Below, in pieces: positions 53,045 through 62,374 of a stretch of 64,000 nucleotides of DNA. This stretch comes from JACQAP01 sp035275265. Lineage in GTDB: Bacteria > Pseudomonadota > Gammaproteobacteria > Burkholderiales > JACQAP01. A model generated the notes under the pieces. It did not search any database, was not told the DNA's origin, and was given only the letters and a program-made list of their open reading frames with translations. Position numbers and translations under genes: made by a program. The stretch is from positions 1 to 64,000 of the forward strand of contig DATENC010000011.1 of NCBI GenBank assembly GCA_035275265.1. Direction: 5' to 3'. The first letter of the stretch is position 1, and every line of letters starts with the position of its first letter.

Positions 53045-53655
53045 AAGGCCAGAAGTCGCTGCCCAATTTCTTGCTGGATATCGGCAATGGGTTTGCTGCC
53101 ATCGAACCTGACTATCCGATTGGGCCACTGCCGCAGGCGCTCGAGGTATGCATCGCGCACCCTTCTGAAGAATCCCACATCTTCACGCTCAAAGCGGTCC
53201 GGTGATTTGATGCGGGCGGTCCGGCTTTGTCCGAGTTCGGCACTGACATCAAAAAGCAATGTCAGATCCGGTTGCAGATCAGGATGGACCCAGCGTTCAA
53301 GGGTTTCCAGCTTGTCCTTCGCCACCCCGCGTCCACCCCCCTGATAGGCAAAGCTGGCATCGGTAAAACGGTCGCACAGTACCCAATCACCTCGGTGCAG
53401 AGCCGGACGGATCACGTCTTCCAAGTGTTGGCGTCGGGATGTGAACATCATCAACGCCTCGGTTTCTGGATGGATGCGCTGATCCTTCGCTAGCGATATC
53501 TGACGCAGTTGCTCGCCGAGGACCGTTCCTCCGGGTTCCCGACTCACAATATGGCCGATACCTTGTCCACGCAAGTAGTCGGTGGCCCAGGCGAGGTGCG
53601 TGCTCTTCCCTGCCCCATCGATGCCTTCAAACGTAATGAATTTGCCGCGCTTCAC
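53032..53655 (-). CDS. tmk: Thymidylate kinase
   Basis: A 207-residue kinase forming dTDP from dTMP. The P-loop is FEGIDGAGKSTH (9-20), followed by the DRF motif (LCDRFTDASFAYQGGGRG) and a lid region. Normal length. The GTG start overlaps the mltG stop (GTGA). Confidence 0.96.
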   Translation of the reverse strand: MKRGKFITFEGIDGAGKSTHLAWATDYLRGQGIGHIVSREPGGTVLGEQLRQISLAKDQRIHPETEALMMFTSRRQHLEDVIRPALHRGDWVLCDRFTDASFAYQGGGRGVAKDKLETLERWVHPDLQPDLTLLFDVSAELGQSRTARIKSPDRFEREDVGFFRRVRDAYLERLRQWPNRIVRFDGSKPIADIQQEIGQRLLALWKK

Positions 53656-54692
53656 CGTGCTCGCTGGTACTTGTCCACCGCACGATTGTGCTCTGCCAAT
53701 GTCGAGGAGAATTCATGTCCTCCGTCGCCACGGCCGACAAAATAGAGCACGGGGCTATTGGCCGGATTCAACGTGGCCTGGATGGAGGCTTCACCGGGCA
53801 TCGCAATAGGGGTCGGCGGAAGCCCGTAACGCGTATAGGTGTTGTAGATCTGGTCGGTCTCGAGATCGCGGCGGCGCAGGTTGCCGTCAAAGGACGTACC
53901 CAGTCCATAGATCACCGAAGGATCGGTCTGCAGGCGCATGCCCCGCTTCAGACGATTGACGAACACGGCGGCAACCATGTCACGCTCGTCGGCGCGGCCA
54001 GTTTCCTTTTCCACAATCGAAGCCAAGATAAGCGCTTGGTATGCGCTGGAAACCGGCAGTCCCTTGGCACGATTTTCCCAAAGCGCTTCGAGCTTCGTTC
54101 GCATCCTCAGGTAAGCCTGCTTGAGGATCGTCAGGTCGCTGGTACCGGCGGCGAAGTGATAGGTATCAGGGAAAAACAACCCTTCTGGGTGTTTTTCCTC
54201 GACTTCGAGGCGCTCGAGAATCTGCGCATCGGACAGCCCTGCGCTGTCGTGCTTCACGGCCGGATGCTGATCGAGCACGTGGCGGATTTGGAGGAAGGTC
54301 CAGCCCTCGATGAATCGAAGTTCCGACTGGGCAAAATCACCGCTGACAATTTTGTCGAGCAGCCCGTGCGGTGTGACGCTGGCGCCAACGGCGTAGCTGC
54401 CCGCCTTGATGTCGTTAGCATTTCCGAGCAGGCGCGCGAGCACCAGAAAGCTCCAGCTGTCGGAAATGAGCCCCTCCGTTTCCAGCTGCTCGGCCACCCT
54501 GCGCAAGCTACTGCCGTGTTCAATATTGAAATGGCGCGCCCGAGACGCCACTTCAACCGGCGTCAACGCAAAATAGGCCAGCCAGCAGGCAGCACCGGCC
54601 GCGGCGAAAACGCCGAACAGTATCAGCGTTCGCAACAAGCGCATCAGCGTCCACTTCGGTGGAGGCAGAAAAAGGTTTTTGCGTTTTGCCAT
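53652..54692 (-). CDS. mltG: Endolytic murein transglycosylase MltG
   Basis: A 346-residue inner-membrane lytic transglycosylase that ends growing glycan strands. One membrane helix (about 18-42) is followed by a LysM-like part and the YceG catalytic domain with ILASIVEKETG (catalytic Glu near 228) and FVNRLKRGMRLQTDPSVIYGLG. In many relatives pabC lies between fabF and mltG; here only a 102-base gap is found. Confidence 0.95.
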   Translation of the reverse strand: MAKRKNLFLPPPKWTLMRLLRTLILFGVFAAAGAACWLAYFALTPVEVASRARHFNIEHGSSLRRVAEQLETEGLISDSWSFLVLARLLGNANDIKAGSYAVGASVTPHGLLDKIVSGDFAQSELRFIEGWTFLQIRHVLDQHPAVKHDSAGLSDAQILERLEVEEKHPEGLFFPDTYHFAAGTSDLTILKQAYLRMRTKLEALWENRAKGLPVSSAYQALILASIVEKETGRADERDMVAAVFVNRLKRGMRLQTDPSVIYGLGTSFDGNLRRRDLETDQIYNTYTRYGLPPTPIAMPGEASIQATLNPANSPVLYFVGRGDGGHEFSSTLAEHNRAVDKYQRAR

Positions 54693-54794
54693 TCTGTGGC
54701 GTGGTCACCTCAACAGGGTTTTCGCCATCTCCAGGTAACCCGCGGTTTGTGCGGGTTCACCCGGCCGGTGCGGCGGGCATGCTTCCGGTAGTGG

Positions 54795-56033
54795 TCAGAT
54801 CGCGCGGAAAATCAATGTGCCGTTGGTTCCGCCGAATCCGAAGGAATTCGACATGACAACCTTGATTTTCATCTGCCGTGCGACATTCGGCACATAGTCG
54901 AGGTCGCACTCTGGGTCCTGATTGAACAGGTTGATGGTCGGCGGAGCGACCTGGTCCCGAATCGCCAGTGCCGAGAAAATAGCCTCCACGCCGCCAGCGG
55001 CGCCGAGCAGGTGTCCTGTTGCCGACTTCGTCGAACTGACCGCGAGACGTTTGGCGTGTTCGCCGAAGCAACGTTTCACCGCAATGGTCTCGGCGAGATC
55101 TCCCAGCGGCGTCGAGGTGCCATGGGCATTGATGTAGTCCACCTGATCCGGATTGATGCCTCCATTACGCATTGCGTTGAGCATGCCGCGTGCGGCGCCT
55201 TCGCCATCTTCGCAGGGTGCAGTGATATGGTGCGCATCGGCACTCATGCCATAACCGGCCAGTTCACAGTAGATTCTGGCACCGCGCGCCCTGGCGTGTT
55301 CAAACTCTTCCAGAACCAGCACTCCCGCGCCTTCGCCCAGCACGAAGCCGTCGCGATCCTTGTCCCACGGACGGCTGGCCGTCGCTGGATCGTCGTTACG
55401 CGTGCTGAGCGCGCGCGCTGCCGAAAATCCTCCGATACTCAACGCACACAAGGTACCTTCTGAGCCGCCCGCAACCATCACGTCGGCATCGCCGTATTCG
55501 ATCAGCCGGGCCGAGTCGCCCAGACAATGGTTCGCCGTCGTGCATGCCGTGACCATTGCCAGGCACGGACCCTTGAAGCCGTACATGATCGAAAGGTTTC
55601 CCGAAATCATGTTAATAATCGCGCCGGGGATGAAAAAGGGCGAGACCTTGCGCGCACCGCCTTCGATCATGGCCCGATGGGTTTCCTCGATCATCGGCAG
55701 CCCGCCCATTCCCGAACCGATATTCAGGCCGATGCGCTCGGCATTCTTCGGGTTGGCGTCGATCCCCGCGTCGCGGAGCGCTTCCACGGCCGCGGCAATG
55801 CCGTAGTGAATGAAAACGTCCACGCGCCGCGCTTCTTTCGGCGTCAGCACCTGCCCGACGTCGAAATTCTTGACGTCGCCGGCAATTTGGGACGCAAAAG
55901 GACTCGCGTCGAACCGGGTAATGCGAGTGGTCCCGGATTTGCCCGCTTGGATATTGGCCCAAGCCTCCTTGACGCTATTGCCGACCGGGCAAATGATCCC
56001 CAGGCCGGTGACTACGACTCGGCGCCTAGACAA
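54795..56033 (-). CDS. fabF: 3-oxoacyl-ACP synthase II (FabF)
   Basis: A 412-residue condensing enzyme of fatty-acid elongation. The catalytic Cys164 is in VTACTTANHC, and the two His residues are in NAHGTSTPLGD and GHLLGAAGG. Translation starts at TTG 56033, with TGGAG five bases upstream and MSRRRVVVTGLG as the expected N-terminus. It lies 33 bases after acpP. Confidence 0.97.
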   Translation of the reverse strand: MSRRRVVVTGLGIICPVGNSVKEAWANIQAGKSGTTRITRFDASPFASQIAGDVKNFDVGQVLTPKEARRVDVFIHYGIAAAVEALRDAGIDANPKNAERIGLNIGSGMGGLPMIEETHRAMIEGGARKVSPFFIPGAIINMISGNLSIMYGFKGPCLAMVTACTTANHCLGDSARLIEYGDADVMVAGGSEGTLCALSIGGFSAARALSTRNDDPATASRPWDKDRDGFVLGEGAGVLVLEEFEHARARGARIYCELAGYGMSADAHHITAPCEDGEGAARGMLNAMRNGGINPDQVDYINAHGTSTPLGDLAETIAVKRCFGEHAKRLAVSSTKSATGHLLGAAGGVEAIFSALAIRDQVAPPTINLFNQDPECDLDYVPNVARQMKIKVVMSNSFGFGGTNGTLIFRAI

Positions 56034-56066
56034 CGGGACTCCAGAAAAAGGCGGGAGTAGGCGCGA

Positions 56067-56303
56067 TTAGTTGAGGTGGGCCTTGATGTAATCAATGGCC
56101 TGCTGTACGGAAGTGATCTTTTCCGCCTCTTCGTCGGGGATCTCGCACTCGAACTCTTCTTCAAGCGCCATCACCAGTTCGACGGTATCCAGGGAATCGG
56201 CTCCGAGGTCGTCGACGAACGTCGATTCATTCTTTACGTCCGCTTCGTTCACGCCCAGCTGCTCGGCAACGATTTTTTTCACGCGCAGTTCTACGGATTC
56301 CAT
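56067..56303 (-). CDS. acpP: Acyl carrier protein
   Basis: A 78-residue acidic carrier with the phosphopantetheine-attachment Ser37 in GADSLDTVELVMALEEEF. It is the central acyl carrier for fatty-acid synthesis; AcpS that loads it is encoded at 27.7 kb. AAGGGA precedes the ATG. Confidence 0.98.
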   Translation of the reverse strand: MESVELRVKKIVAEQLGVNEADVKNESTFVDDLGADSLDTVELVMALEEEFECEIPDEEAEKITSVQQAIDYIKAHLN

Positions 56304-56415
56304 TAATGTCCCTTCCCTTTTGCTTGAAGATGCAGTTACGTATTTTCCTGCCGCCCGCCCCGAAGGGCCGCAACGAGGAAAAACACGCGTGTTAGTCTAC
56401 CAAAATTGCAAGGAG

Positions 56416-57156
56416 TCAATCCATGTACATTCCGCCATTGACGTGCAAGGTGCTCCCGGTGACGTAGGCGGCGCCTTCGGATGCGAGAAATACGACTGCG
56501 GCCGCCACTTCCTGCGGCTGGCCGAAGCGCGCCAACGGCACGTGCGCCAGCAGCGCCGTCTTGCTCTCGTCCGGCAATTTGCGCGTCATGTCGGTGTCAA
56601 TGAATCCGGGCGCCACGCAGTTTACAGTGATGTTGCGGCTTCCCAGTTCGCGGGCAAGCGACTTGCTGAATCCGACGATTCCGGCCTTCGCTGCCGCGTA
56701 GTTCACTTGCCCCGGGTTGCCCATCGAGCCTACGACCGAGGTAATGTTGATGATGCGCCCGGCCCGCGCTTTCATCATCGGGCGGATTACCAGCTTGCTC
56801 AAGCGGTACACCGACTTCAGGTTGGTGTCCATAATCTCGTCCCATTCGCTGTCCTTCATTCGCAGCAGCAGATTGTCGCGCGTAATCCCGGCGTTGTTCA
56901 CCAGGATTGCGACCGCGCCAAACTGCGACTCGATGCCACTGAGCACCTGCTCAATCGCCACAGGATCATTGACATTGAGTTTGAGACCCTCGCCCTTCAT
57001 GCCTTCGCTGCTCATGTAGGAGGAAATTGCCGCGGCGCCCGCATCGGTGGTGGCGGTACCCACTACCGTCGCACCGGCCTTCCCGAGCGCAACCGCGGTT
57101 GCCTGTCCGATTCCCCGGCTGGCGCCAGTTACCAACGCGACTTTTCCTGCGAACAT
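56416..57156 (-). CDS. fabG: 3-oxoacyl-ACP reductase FabG
   Basis: A 246-residue NADPH-dependent reductase of the fatty-acid cycle. It has VTGASRGIGQATA, NNAGITRDNLLLRM, the catalytic Ser region NITSVVGSMGNPGQ with YAAAKAG, and GFIDTDMTR. Location between fabD and acpP makes this the housekeeping FabG. GGAGGGG lies upstream. Confidence 0.97.
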   Translation of the reverse strand: MFAGKVALVTGASRGIGQATAVALGKAGATVVGTATTDAGAAAISSYMSSEGMKGEGLKLNVNDPVAIEQVLSGIESQFGAVAILVNNAGITRDNLLLRMKDSEWDEIMDTNLKSVYRLSKLVIRPMMKARAGRIINITSVVGSMGNPGQVNYAAAKAGIVGFSKSLARELGSRNITVNCVAPGFIDTDMTRKLPDESKTALLAHVPLARFGQPQEVAAAVVFLASEGAAYVTGSTLHVNGGMYMD

Positions 57157-57187
57157 GAACCCCCTCCACCGTAGATCTATTACAGGT

Positions 57188-58120
57188 TTATTTCAACACA
57201 GACAAAGCCTGACCGAATGCGGCGTCGTCACTGAATGAAAGAAGCCCGGCCTCCGGCGCGATGCGCTTGTTCAGGCCGGTCAGCACCTTGCCGGGCCCGC
57301 ATTCGACAATATGGGTAACGCCGTTTGAGACCATTTTCTGCACCGTCTCGACCCATCGCACAGGTTGAACCATCTGCCGCACCAGCGCGTCCTTGATCGC
57401 GTCAGCCGATTCGGCGCTCTTGACATCGGCATTGTGCAGAACCGGCACCGTGCCGCGCCTGAACGACGTGTTGCGCAGTCGCTCGCGCACGCGCACGGCC
57501 GCTGGTTGCATGAGGCTGCAGTGCGACGGTGCACTCATCGGCAGGAGCACGGCACGCTTCGCCCCCCTGGTTTTGGCGATTTCCATCCCACGTTCGACAG
57601 CGGCCCTGTTCCCGGCGATGACCACCTGCGCAGGCGTATTGAAGTTGGCGGCCTCCGCAACTTCGTTTGCGCTGCTCGCCTCTGCACACAACGCGCGCAC
57701 CGCCTCATCATTCAGACCGAGTATCGCCGCCATTGCGCCTACCCCGTCCGGCACGGCTTCCTGCATCGCGCTCGCGCGAAAGCGCACCAGCGGCACTGCA
57801 TCGGCAAAATCCACTGCGCCGCTCGCCACCAGAGCCGGGTATTCGCCGAGGCTATGCCCCGCCATTATCTCCGGGGCGGATCCCTGGCGCGTCTGCCATG
57901 CAAGATATAACGCCACGCCAGCTACAAGCATCACCACCTGAGTATTGGTAGTGAGATTGAGTTCTTCCGCGGGACCCTCGGCAGCGAGCTTCCAAAGATC
58001 CTGGCCCAGCAGTTCGGAAGCCTGCGCAAATGTTTCCCGCACACCGGGCAGTTCTCCAAAGCACTGCATCATGCCGACCGACTGGGAGCCCTGCCCCGGA
58101 AAAACAAATGCGATCTTCAT
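57188..58120 (-). CDS. fabD: Malonyl-CoA:ACP transacylase FabD
   Basis: A 310-residue acyltransferase loading malonyl groups on ACP. It begins MKIAFVFPGQGSQSVGM; the nucleophile Ser90 is in AGHSLGEYPAL and the His in APSHCSLM near 199. I use the ATG at 58120, which lies ten bases after the fabH stop, not the longer frame inside fabH. Confidence 0.97.
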   Translation of the reverse strand: MKIAFVFPGQGSQSVGMMQCFGELPGVRETFAQASELLGQDLWKLAAEGPAEELNLTTNTQVVMLVAGVALYLAWQTRQGSAPEIMAGHSLGEYPALVASGAVDFADAVPLVRFRASAMQEAVPDGVGAMAAILGLNDEAVRALCAEASSANEVAEAANFNTPAQVVIAGNRAAVERGMEIAKTRGAKRAVLLPMSAPSHCSLMQPAAVRVRERLRNTSFRRGTVPVLHNADVKSAESADAIKDALVRQMVQPVRWVETVQKMVSNGVTHIVECGPGKVLTGLNKRIAPEAGLLSFSDDAAFGQALSVLK

Positions 58121-58130
58121 GTCGTCGCGA

Positions 58131-59087
58131 TCACCAGCGCAGCAATACCGCGCCCCAGGTGAATCCACCGCCCACGCCTTCAAGCAGCAGCGTCTGGCCG
58201 GGGCGGATGCGCCCGTCGCGCACCGCTTCATCGAGCGCCAAAGGTATGGAGGCTGCCGAAGTATTGCCGTGATGATCCACGGTGGCGATGACTTTCTCGA
58301 CTGGCAGGCCAAGCCTTCTGGCGGTCGCTTCCATGATTCGGATGTTCGCCTGGTGCGGTACGAACCAGTCCAGGTCCGACACCTTCAGCCCCGCCAGATC
58401 CAGCACTTCGTGCGCAACTTCCTCGAATACGCGCACCGCGAACCGATAGACTGCGCCTCCGTCCATATGGACGAATGGCCTGCCCCAAACCTTGCCACCG
58501 CATACGCTGCCCGGCACCGACAGTTGGTCCTTGTGGCTGCCATCGGCATGCAGACGTGTAGCCAGAATCCCGGGTACGTCGCTCGCCGCGAGAACTACTG
58601 CTCCGGCACCATCGCCGAACAGGACGCAGGTGCCGCGGTCGTTCCAGTCGAGAATCCGGGAATAAACTTCTGCGCCGACCACAAGGATTTTTTTGGCTTG
58701 GCCATCGCGGATGAAAAGATCCGCTGTAACCAGCGCATAGACAAAGCCGCTGCACACCGCCTGCAGATCGAAAGCCGGGCACCCGGCAATGCCGAGCCTG
58801 GATTGCAAAATGCACGCGGTGCTCGGGAAAATCATGTCCGGCGTGGTGGTCGCGACGATAATCATGTCGATGTCCCCCGCCGCGACTCCTGCGGATTTCA
58901 GTGCCTTCTGTGCAGCCGGTAGCGCCAGATCGCTGGTCAGTTCGCCTTCCGCCGCAATATGGCGGCTACGAATGCCGGTGCGGGTGCGGATCCATTCGTC
59001 GGAAGTGTCGACGATCTTTTCAAGATCGGCGTTGGTAAGAACCTTCTCGGGAAGATGGCTTCCGGTGCCGATGATCCGGGAATTCAT
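58131..59087 (-). CDS. fabH: 3-oxoacyl-ACP synthase III (FabH)
   Basis: A 318-residue enzyme that starts fatty-acid chains from acetyl-CoA and malonyl-ACP. Catalytic residues are Cys112 (DLQAVCSGFVYAL), His (VPHQANIRIM) and Asn (HHGNTSAASIP). The ATG at 59087 is chosen; GTG at 59090 is an alternative. Either overlaps the plsX stop. Confidence 0.97.
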   Translation of the reverse strand: MNSRIIGTGSHLPEKVLTNADLEKIVDTSDEWIRTRTGIRSRHIAAEGELTSDLALPAAQKALKSAGVAAGDIDMIIVATTTPDMIFPSTACILQSRLGIAGCPAFDLQAVCSGFVYALVTADLFIRDGQAKKILVVGAEVYSRILDWNDRGTCVLFGDGAGAVVLAASDVPGILATRLHADGSHKDQLSVPGSVCGGKVWGRPFVHMDGGAVYRFAVRVFEEVAHEVLDLAGLKVSDLDWFVPHQANIRIMEATARRLGLPVEKVIATVDHHGNTSAASIPLALDEAVRDGRIRPGQTLLLEGVGGGFTWGAVLLRW

Positions 59088-60103
59088 CACGCCACCCTTT
59101 GATGAATTGAAGCCATGCGCTCGCTTATGCCGTGGAGCATGTCATTATGCGCTTCCTCGTAAGCACGCTGGATTGCGAAGCGCAAACCGAAACTGTCAGC
59201 CGATCCGTGACTCTTGACCACGATGCCTTTCAGGCCCAACAGGCTGGCGCCATTGTAACGGCGAGGGTCGACGCGGCGGCGGAAGGCATTGATTGCCGGT
59301 AAAGCCATCGCGCCCGAGAGCCTGGTGAACAGATTGCGACCAAACTCCTGGCGCAGGTAAATCGCCAGCATCTGCGCCAGCCCTTCCGAAGTCTTGAGCG
59401 CGACGTTGCCAACGAAGCCATCGCATACGATCACGTCGGTAGTGCCCTTGTAGATGTCCGTGCCCTCGATATTGCCGTAGAAATTGAGACCGCTGTCGCG
59501 CATCAACTCCGCGGCCAGTTTGACCACTTCGTTGCCCTTGATTTCCTCTTCACCGATGTTGAGCAGGCCCACCGTCGGGTGCTCGACATGTTCGACTGCG
59601 CTTACCAGCGACGATCCCATCACGGCGAACTGCAGCAGATGCTCAGCGGTGCAATCCACATTGGCGCCCAGATCGAGCACACAGGTGCGGCCGCGTTGGG
59701 TCGGCAGGAAAGAGGCAATGGCAGGACGTTCGATGCCAGGCAGCATCTTGAGCACGAATCTCGACATCGCCATCAGCGCCCCGGTGTTGCCGGCACTCAC
59801 GCAGGCATCCGCCTGTTCGCTCTTGACCAGGTTGATCGCAAGCCGCATCGACGAGTCACGCTTTCCCCGCAACGCCGAGGCCGGCGCTTCATCCATTGCC
59901 ACCACTTCGGTTGCAGCTTCGATTCGAACGCGGCCGCCAGCTTTGGTGCTGCGGCGTCTCAGTTCGATATCGATTTCTTCGGGGATTCCTACCAGGACAA
60001 CCTGTGCGTCCTCGACACTGTCCAGAAAATCGAGCGCGGCGGGAACGGTAACATGGGCGCCATGGTCGCCACCCATGCAGTCGAGCGCTATCGTGATCGC
60101 CAT
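59087..60103 (-). CDS. plsX: Phosphate acyltransferase PlsX
   Basis: A 338-residue enzyme making acyl-phosphate from acyl-ACP for phospholipid synthesis. It begins MAITIALDCMGGDHG and contains SAGNTGALMA, DLGANVDC and DVIVCDGFVGNVALKTSEG. The order rpmF-plsX-fabH is universal in proteobacteria. Its ribosome site is weak. Confidence 0.97.
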   Translation of the reverse strand: MAITIALDCMGGDHGAHVTVPAALDFLDSVEDAQVVLVGIPEEIDIELRRRSTKAGGRVRIEAATEVVAMDEAPASALRGKRDSSMRLAINLVKSEQADACVSAGNTGALMAMSRFVLKMLPGIERPAIASFLPTQRGRTCVLDLGANVDCTAEHLLQFAVMGSSLVSAVEHVEHPTVGLLNIGEEEIKGNEVVKLAAELMRDSGLNFYGNIEGTDIYKGTTDVIVCDGFVGNVALKTSEGLAQMLAIYLRQEFGRNLFTRLSGAMALPAINAFRRRVDPRRYNGASLLGLKGIVVKSHGSADSFGLRFAIQRAYEEAHNDMLHGISERMASIHQRVA

Positions 60104-60216
60104 GAATTATGCGTTGCCTGCGGAAGCGCTGCGTCGGGGAAGTGCCGTATACGCGCCTTCGCGGTTCTCGCACCCGTTGCAGTGGGTCGAAGCAGGTGTT
60201 CGGCTCATTTCATTTC

Positions 60217-60236
60217 GGCTGCGCGGCCTCGCAGCC
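60217..60236 (-). other. Hairpin between rpmF and plsX
   Basis: GGCTGCG and CGCAGCC pair across a six-base loop in the 148-base rpmF-plsX gap. There is no T run on the reverse strand, so it may be a processing or partial attenuation site that lets rpmF be made in excess of plsX. Confidence 0.35.
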
Positions 60237-60251
60237 AAAAGCCGGCGTCGT

Positions 60252-60431
60252 TCAGTCGCCCTTGGTCTTGACGACTTTCTTGCCGCGATAGTAGCCGTTG
60301 GGGCTGATGTGATGCCGCAGATGCACTTCGCCGGTGGTGGGCTCGACCGCGAGCGGCGGGTTGGTCAGGAAGTCGTGCGAACGGTGCATGCCACGTTTCG
60401 AGGGCGACTTCTTGTTTTGTTGGACTGCCAT
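60252..60431 (-). CDS. rpmF: 50S ribosomal protein bL32
   Basis: A 59-residue basic ribosomal protein: MAVQQNKKSPSKRGMHRSHD, then HLRHHISPNGYYRGKKVV. Length and sequence are those of betaproteobacterial bL32, with no zinc-Cys motif. It lies 28 bases downstream of yceD, the usual pairing. Confidence 0.96.
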   Translation of the reverse strand: MAVQQNKKSPSKRGMHRSHDFLTNPPLAVEPTTGEVHLRHHISPNGYYRGKKVVKTKGD

Positions 60432-60459
60432 GGGATGACTCCTTCAATTGAAACTTTTT

Positions 60460-60957
60460 CTACTGGCGCTTGAGTGCCGCCAACGCGTTGAACGGTGATG
60501 CCTGTCTGACGGATTCCGCCTGAGGCGACGTGACCTCGCACACACCCTCCTCGTGACCAGGCACCATCGGCAGCCCTAGAATGACCTCGTCCTCGACCAG
60601 CGCAATGACGTCGAGTCTCGGGTCGGCGTAAAGGTGTTCCGTGTCTTCCGCTTCATCGGCGGAGTCGCTCAACGCCTGGCCTGCAGGAACGAGTACGAAG
60701 TTGCGTACGGCATCGAATCGGAAGCTAACCGGCCCGAGGCAACGCTGGCAGCGCAGTAACAGGTCGCCGCCAAGCTCAAGCCGCAATGAAGGTTTGCCGT
60801 CCTGGTCGACGCGACCAGCCAGTTCATACGTAATTGCGCCGGACCGCTCGAACAACGCGTCGTGCAAACGCTCGAGCGCCGCGACCGCCACCGTTGCGCG
60901 CAATGCACCGGACTCACGCGCAAACGCAACGCTATCGACCACAGCCCGGTCAAACAT
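60460..60957 (-). CDS. yceD: YceD/DUF177 family, large-subunit rRNA accumulation protein
   Basis: A 165-residue protein with the DUF177 Cys pair LLRCQRCLGPV near 90 and LYADPRLDVIALVEDEVILGLPMVP, ending NPF-like FNALAALKRQ. YceD supports 23S rRNA accumulation and co-occurs with rpmF. The ATG at 60957 is only about three bases from the predicted transcription start, with no ribosome site, so it may be translated as a leaderless mRNA. Confidence 0.92.
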   Translation of the reverse strand: MFDRAVVDSVAFARESGALRATVAVAALERLHDALFERSGAITYELAGRVDQDGKPSLRLELGGDLLLRCQRCLGPVSFRFDAVRNFVLVPAGQALSDSADEAEDTEHLYADPRLDVIALVEDEVILGLPMVPGHEEGVCEVTSPQAESVRQASPFNALAALKRQ

Positions 60958-60966
60958 AAGCCGCGC

Positions 60967-60995
60967 ATAATATTAGTTTTGGATTACCCTGTCAA
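60967..60995 (-). promoter_or_regulatory. Near-consensus sigma-70 promoter of the yceD-rpmF-plsX-fab operon
   Basis: On the reverse strand TTGACA (60995-60990) and TATTAT (60972-60967) are 17 bases apart. The transcription start would fall near 60960, just before the yceD ATG at 60957. Confidence 0.8.
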
Positions 60996-61001
60996 AACAA
61001 A

Positions 61002-61598
61002 ATGTCTCCAACAAACAGTGGTCTGCGGTTGATTCTCGCCTCGACTTCGCGCTATCGCAAGGATTTGCTTTTGAGGCTTGGCATCCCCTTCGAAACCACT
61101 GCGCCGGAAGTCGATGAATCGCCGCTGAACGGCGAACAACCGGCGGACACCGCGGCACGCCTCGCACTTGCCAAGACCCACGCGGTGCGTGCCCGATTCC
61201 CGGACGCGCTTATCATCGGTTCCGATCAGGTCGCCGTGTGCGATGGCATGCGCCTGGACAAACCCATGACGCATGCGGTGGCAGTTCAGCAATTGAGTTA
61301 CGTCAGCAACAAGTCCGTGACCTTTCATTCTGCAGTGGCGCTGCTCAACACGCGAAGCGGACGGATACAGTCACGGCTGGTGCCCACCACCGTAAAGTTC
61401 CGGCGCCTTGAGCAGGCGGAAATTGAACGTTACCTGGGACGCGAGCCGGCGTACGACTGTGCCGGGAGTGCCAAGGCTGAAGGGTTGGGCATCTCATTGG
61501 TCGAAGGCATCGAATCTGGTGACCCGACCGCGCTCATTGGCCTGCCGTTGATTGCGCTATCAGGAATGCTTAGGGAAGAGACTTTGTTTGTTCCATAA
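61002..61598 (+). CDS. Maf-family nucleoside triphosphate pyrophosphatase (YceF type)
   Basis: A 198-residue house-cleaning NTP pyrophosphatase. It has LILASTSRYRKDLL, the catalytic Asp75 in IIGSDQVAV, and YLGREPAYDCAGSAKAEGLG. The YceF subgroup prefers m7GTP. It diverges from yceD with a 44-base shared promoter region, its usual partner in proteobacteria. Confidence 0.93.
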   Translation: MSPTNSGLRLILASTSRYRKDLLLRLGIPFETTAPEVDESPLNGEQPADTAARLALAKTHAVRARFPDALIIGSDQVAVCDGMRLDKPMTHAVAVQQLSYVSNKSVTFHSAVALLNTRSGRIQSRLVPTTVKFRRLEQAEIERYLGREPAYDCAGSAKAEGLGISLVEGIESGDPTALIGLPLIALSGMLREETLFVP

Positions 61599-61630
61599 CC
61601 GCAGCTTAGCGAGCGTTCTTCATGTAACTA

Positions 61631-62374
61631 ATGGGAAAGGGACAGCTTTACCTGATTCCGGTTGATCTGGTTGCCGGGGTCACTGGCGAGTGGATCGGGA
61701 CACGGCTAAAAACGTCCGTGCAGGCCCTGCGCTATTTTGTCGTGGAGCACCCGAAATCAGCCCGGCAATTCCTGAAAGCCTTGAGTCTGCCATTGTCGGA
61801 ACTGACGCTCGAAGTACTGGACGAGCATTCCGGAAAAGAGGACGTGCAACGATTCGTGCGCAAACTCGAGGCAGGAATTGATCTGGGATTGCTGTCCGAA
61901 GCGGGCTGTCCCGCGATAGCCGATCCGGGTGCGGCTCTGGTAGCGGAGGCGCACCGGATAGGCGCGCGCGTAATCCCGCTGGTGGGCCCCTCCTCCATTG
62001 TCCTGGCACTGATGGGCTCCGGGCTCAACGGTCAGCGTTTTGCGTTCAATGGCTACCTACCCTCGCGTTCTCCTGAGCGCGAGCACAGCATTCGCGAGCT
62101 GGAGGAAAGATCCCGGCACCTGGGTCAGACCGAAATTTTCATCGAGGCGCCTTATCGCAACGATCAGTTGTTGAGTGCGCTGCTGCGCACCTGCAAAGCC
62201 GATACCCTTCTGTCATTGGCAACCGACTTGACTGGAGCTACCGAGCAGGTGAGAACGCTTACCGTGGCGCAATGGAAAAATGCGCCGGCAAGCCTGGACC
62301 GCAGGCCGACCGTGTTCCTTCTTCTGGCAAAGGGCTCAGCGAACCGGGGAAAGCGGCCCAGCGGCACGCACTAG
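61631..62374 (+). CDS. SAM-dependent methyltransferase, tetrapyrrole methylase (RsmI-like) family
   Basis: A 247-residue protein with the fold of RsmI/CobA-type methylases: LYLIPVDL at the start, LLSEAGCPAIADPGAALVAEAH, VIPLVGPSSIVLALMGSGLNG and FNGYLPSRSPER. It is shorter than RsmI and lacks its first GNLPL-type loop, so it belongs to a related family often found beside maf in betaproteobacteria. The substrate is unknown. Its end overlaps the convergent S49 peptidase gene by 39 bases. Confidence 0.85.
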   Translation: MGKGQLYLIPVDLVAGVTGEWIGTRLKTSVQALRYFVVEHPKSARQFLKALSLPLSELTLEVLDEHSGKEDVQRFVRKLEAGIDLGLLSEAGCPAIADPGAALVAEAHRIGARVIPLVGPSSIVLALMGSGLNGQRFAFNGYLPSRSPEREHSIRELEERSRHLGQTEIFIEAPYRNDQLLSALLRTCKADTLLSLATDLTGATEQVRTLTVAQWKNAPASLDRRPTVFLLLAKGSANRGKRPSGTH

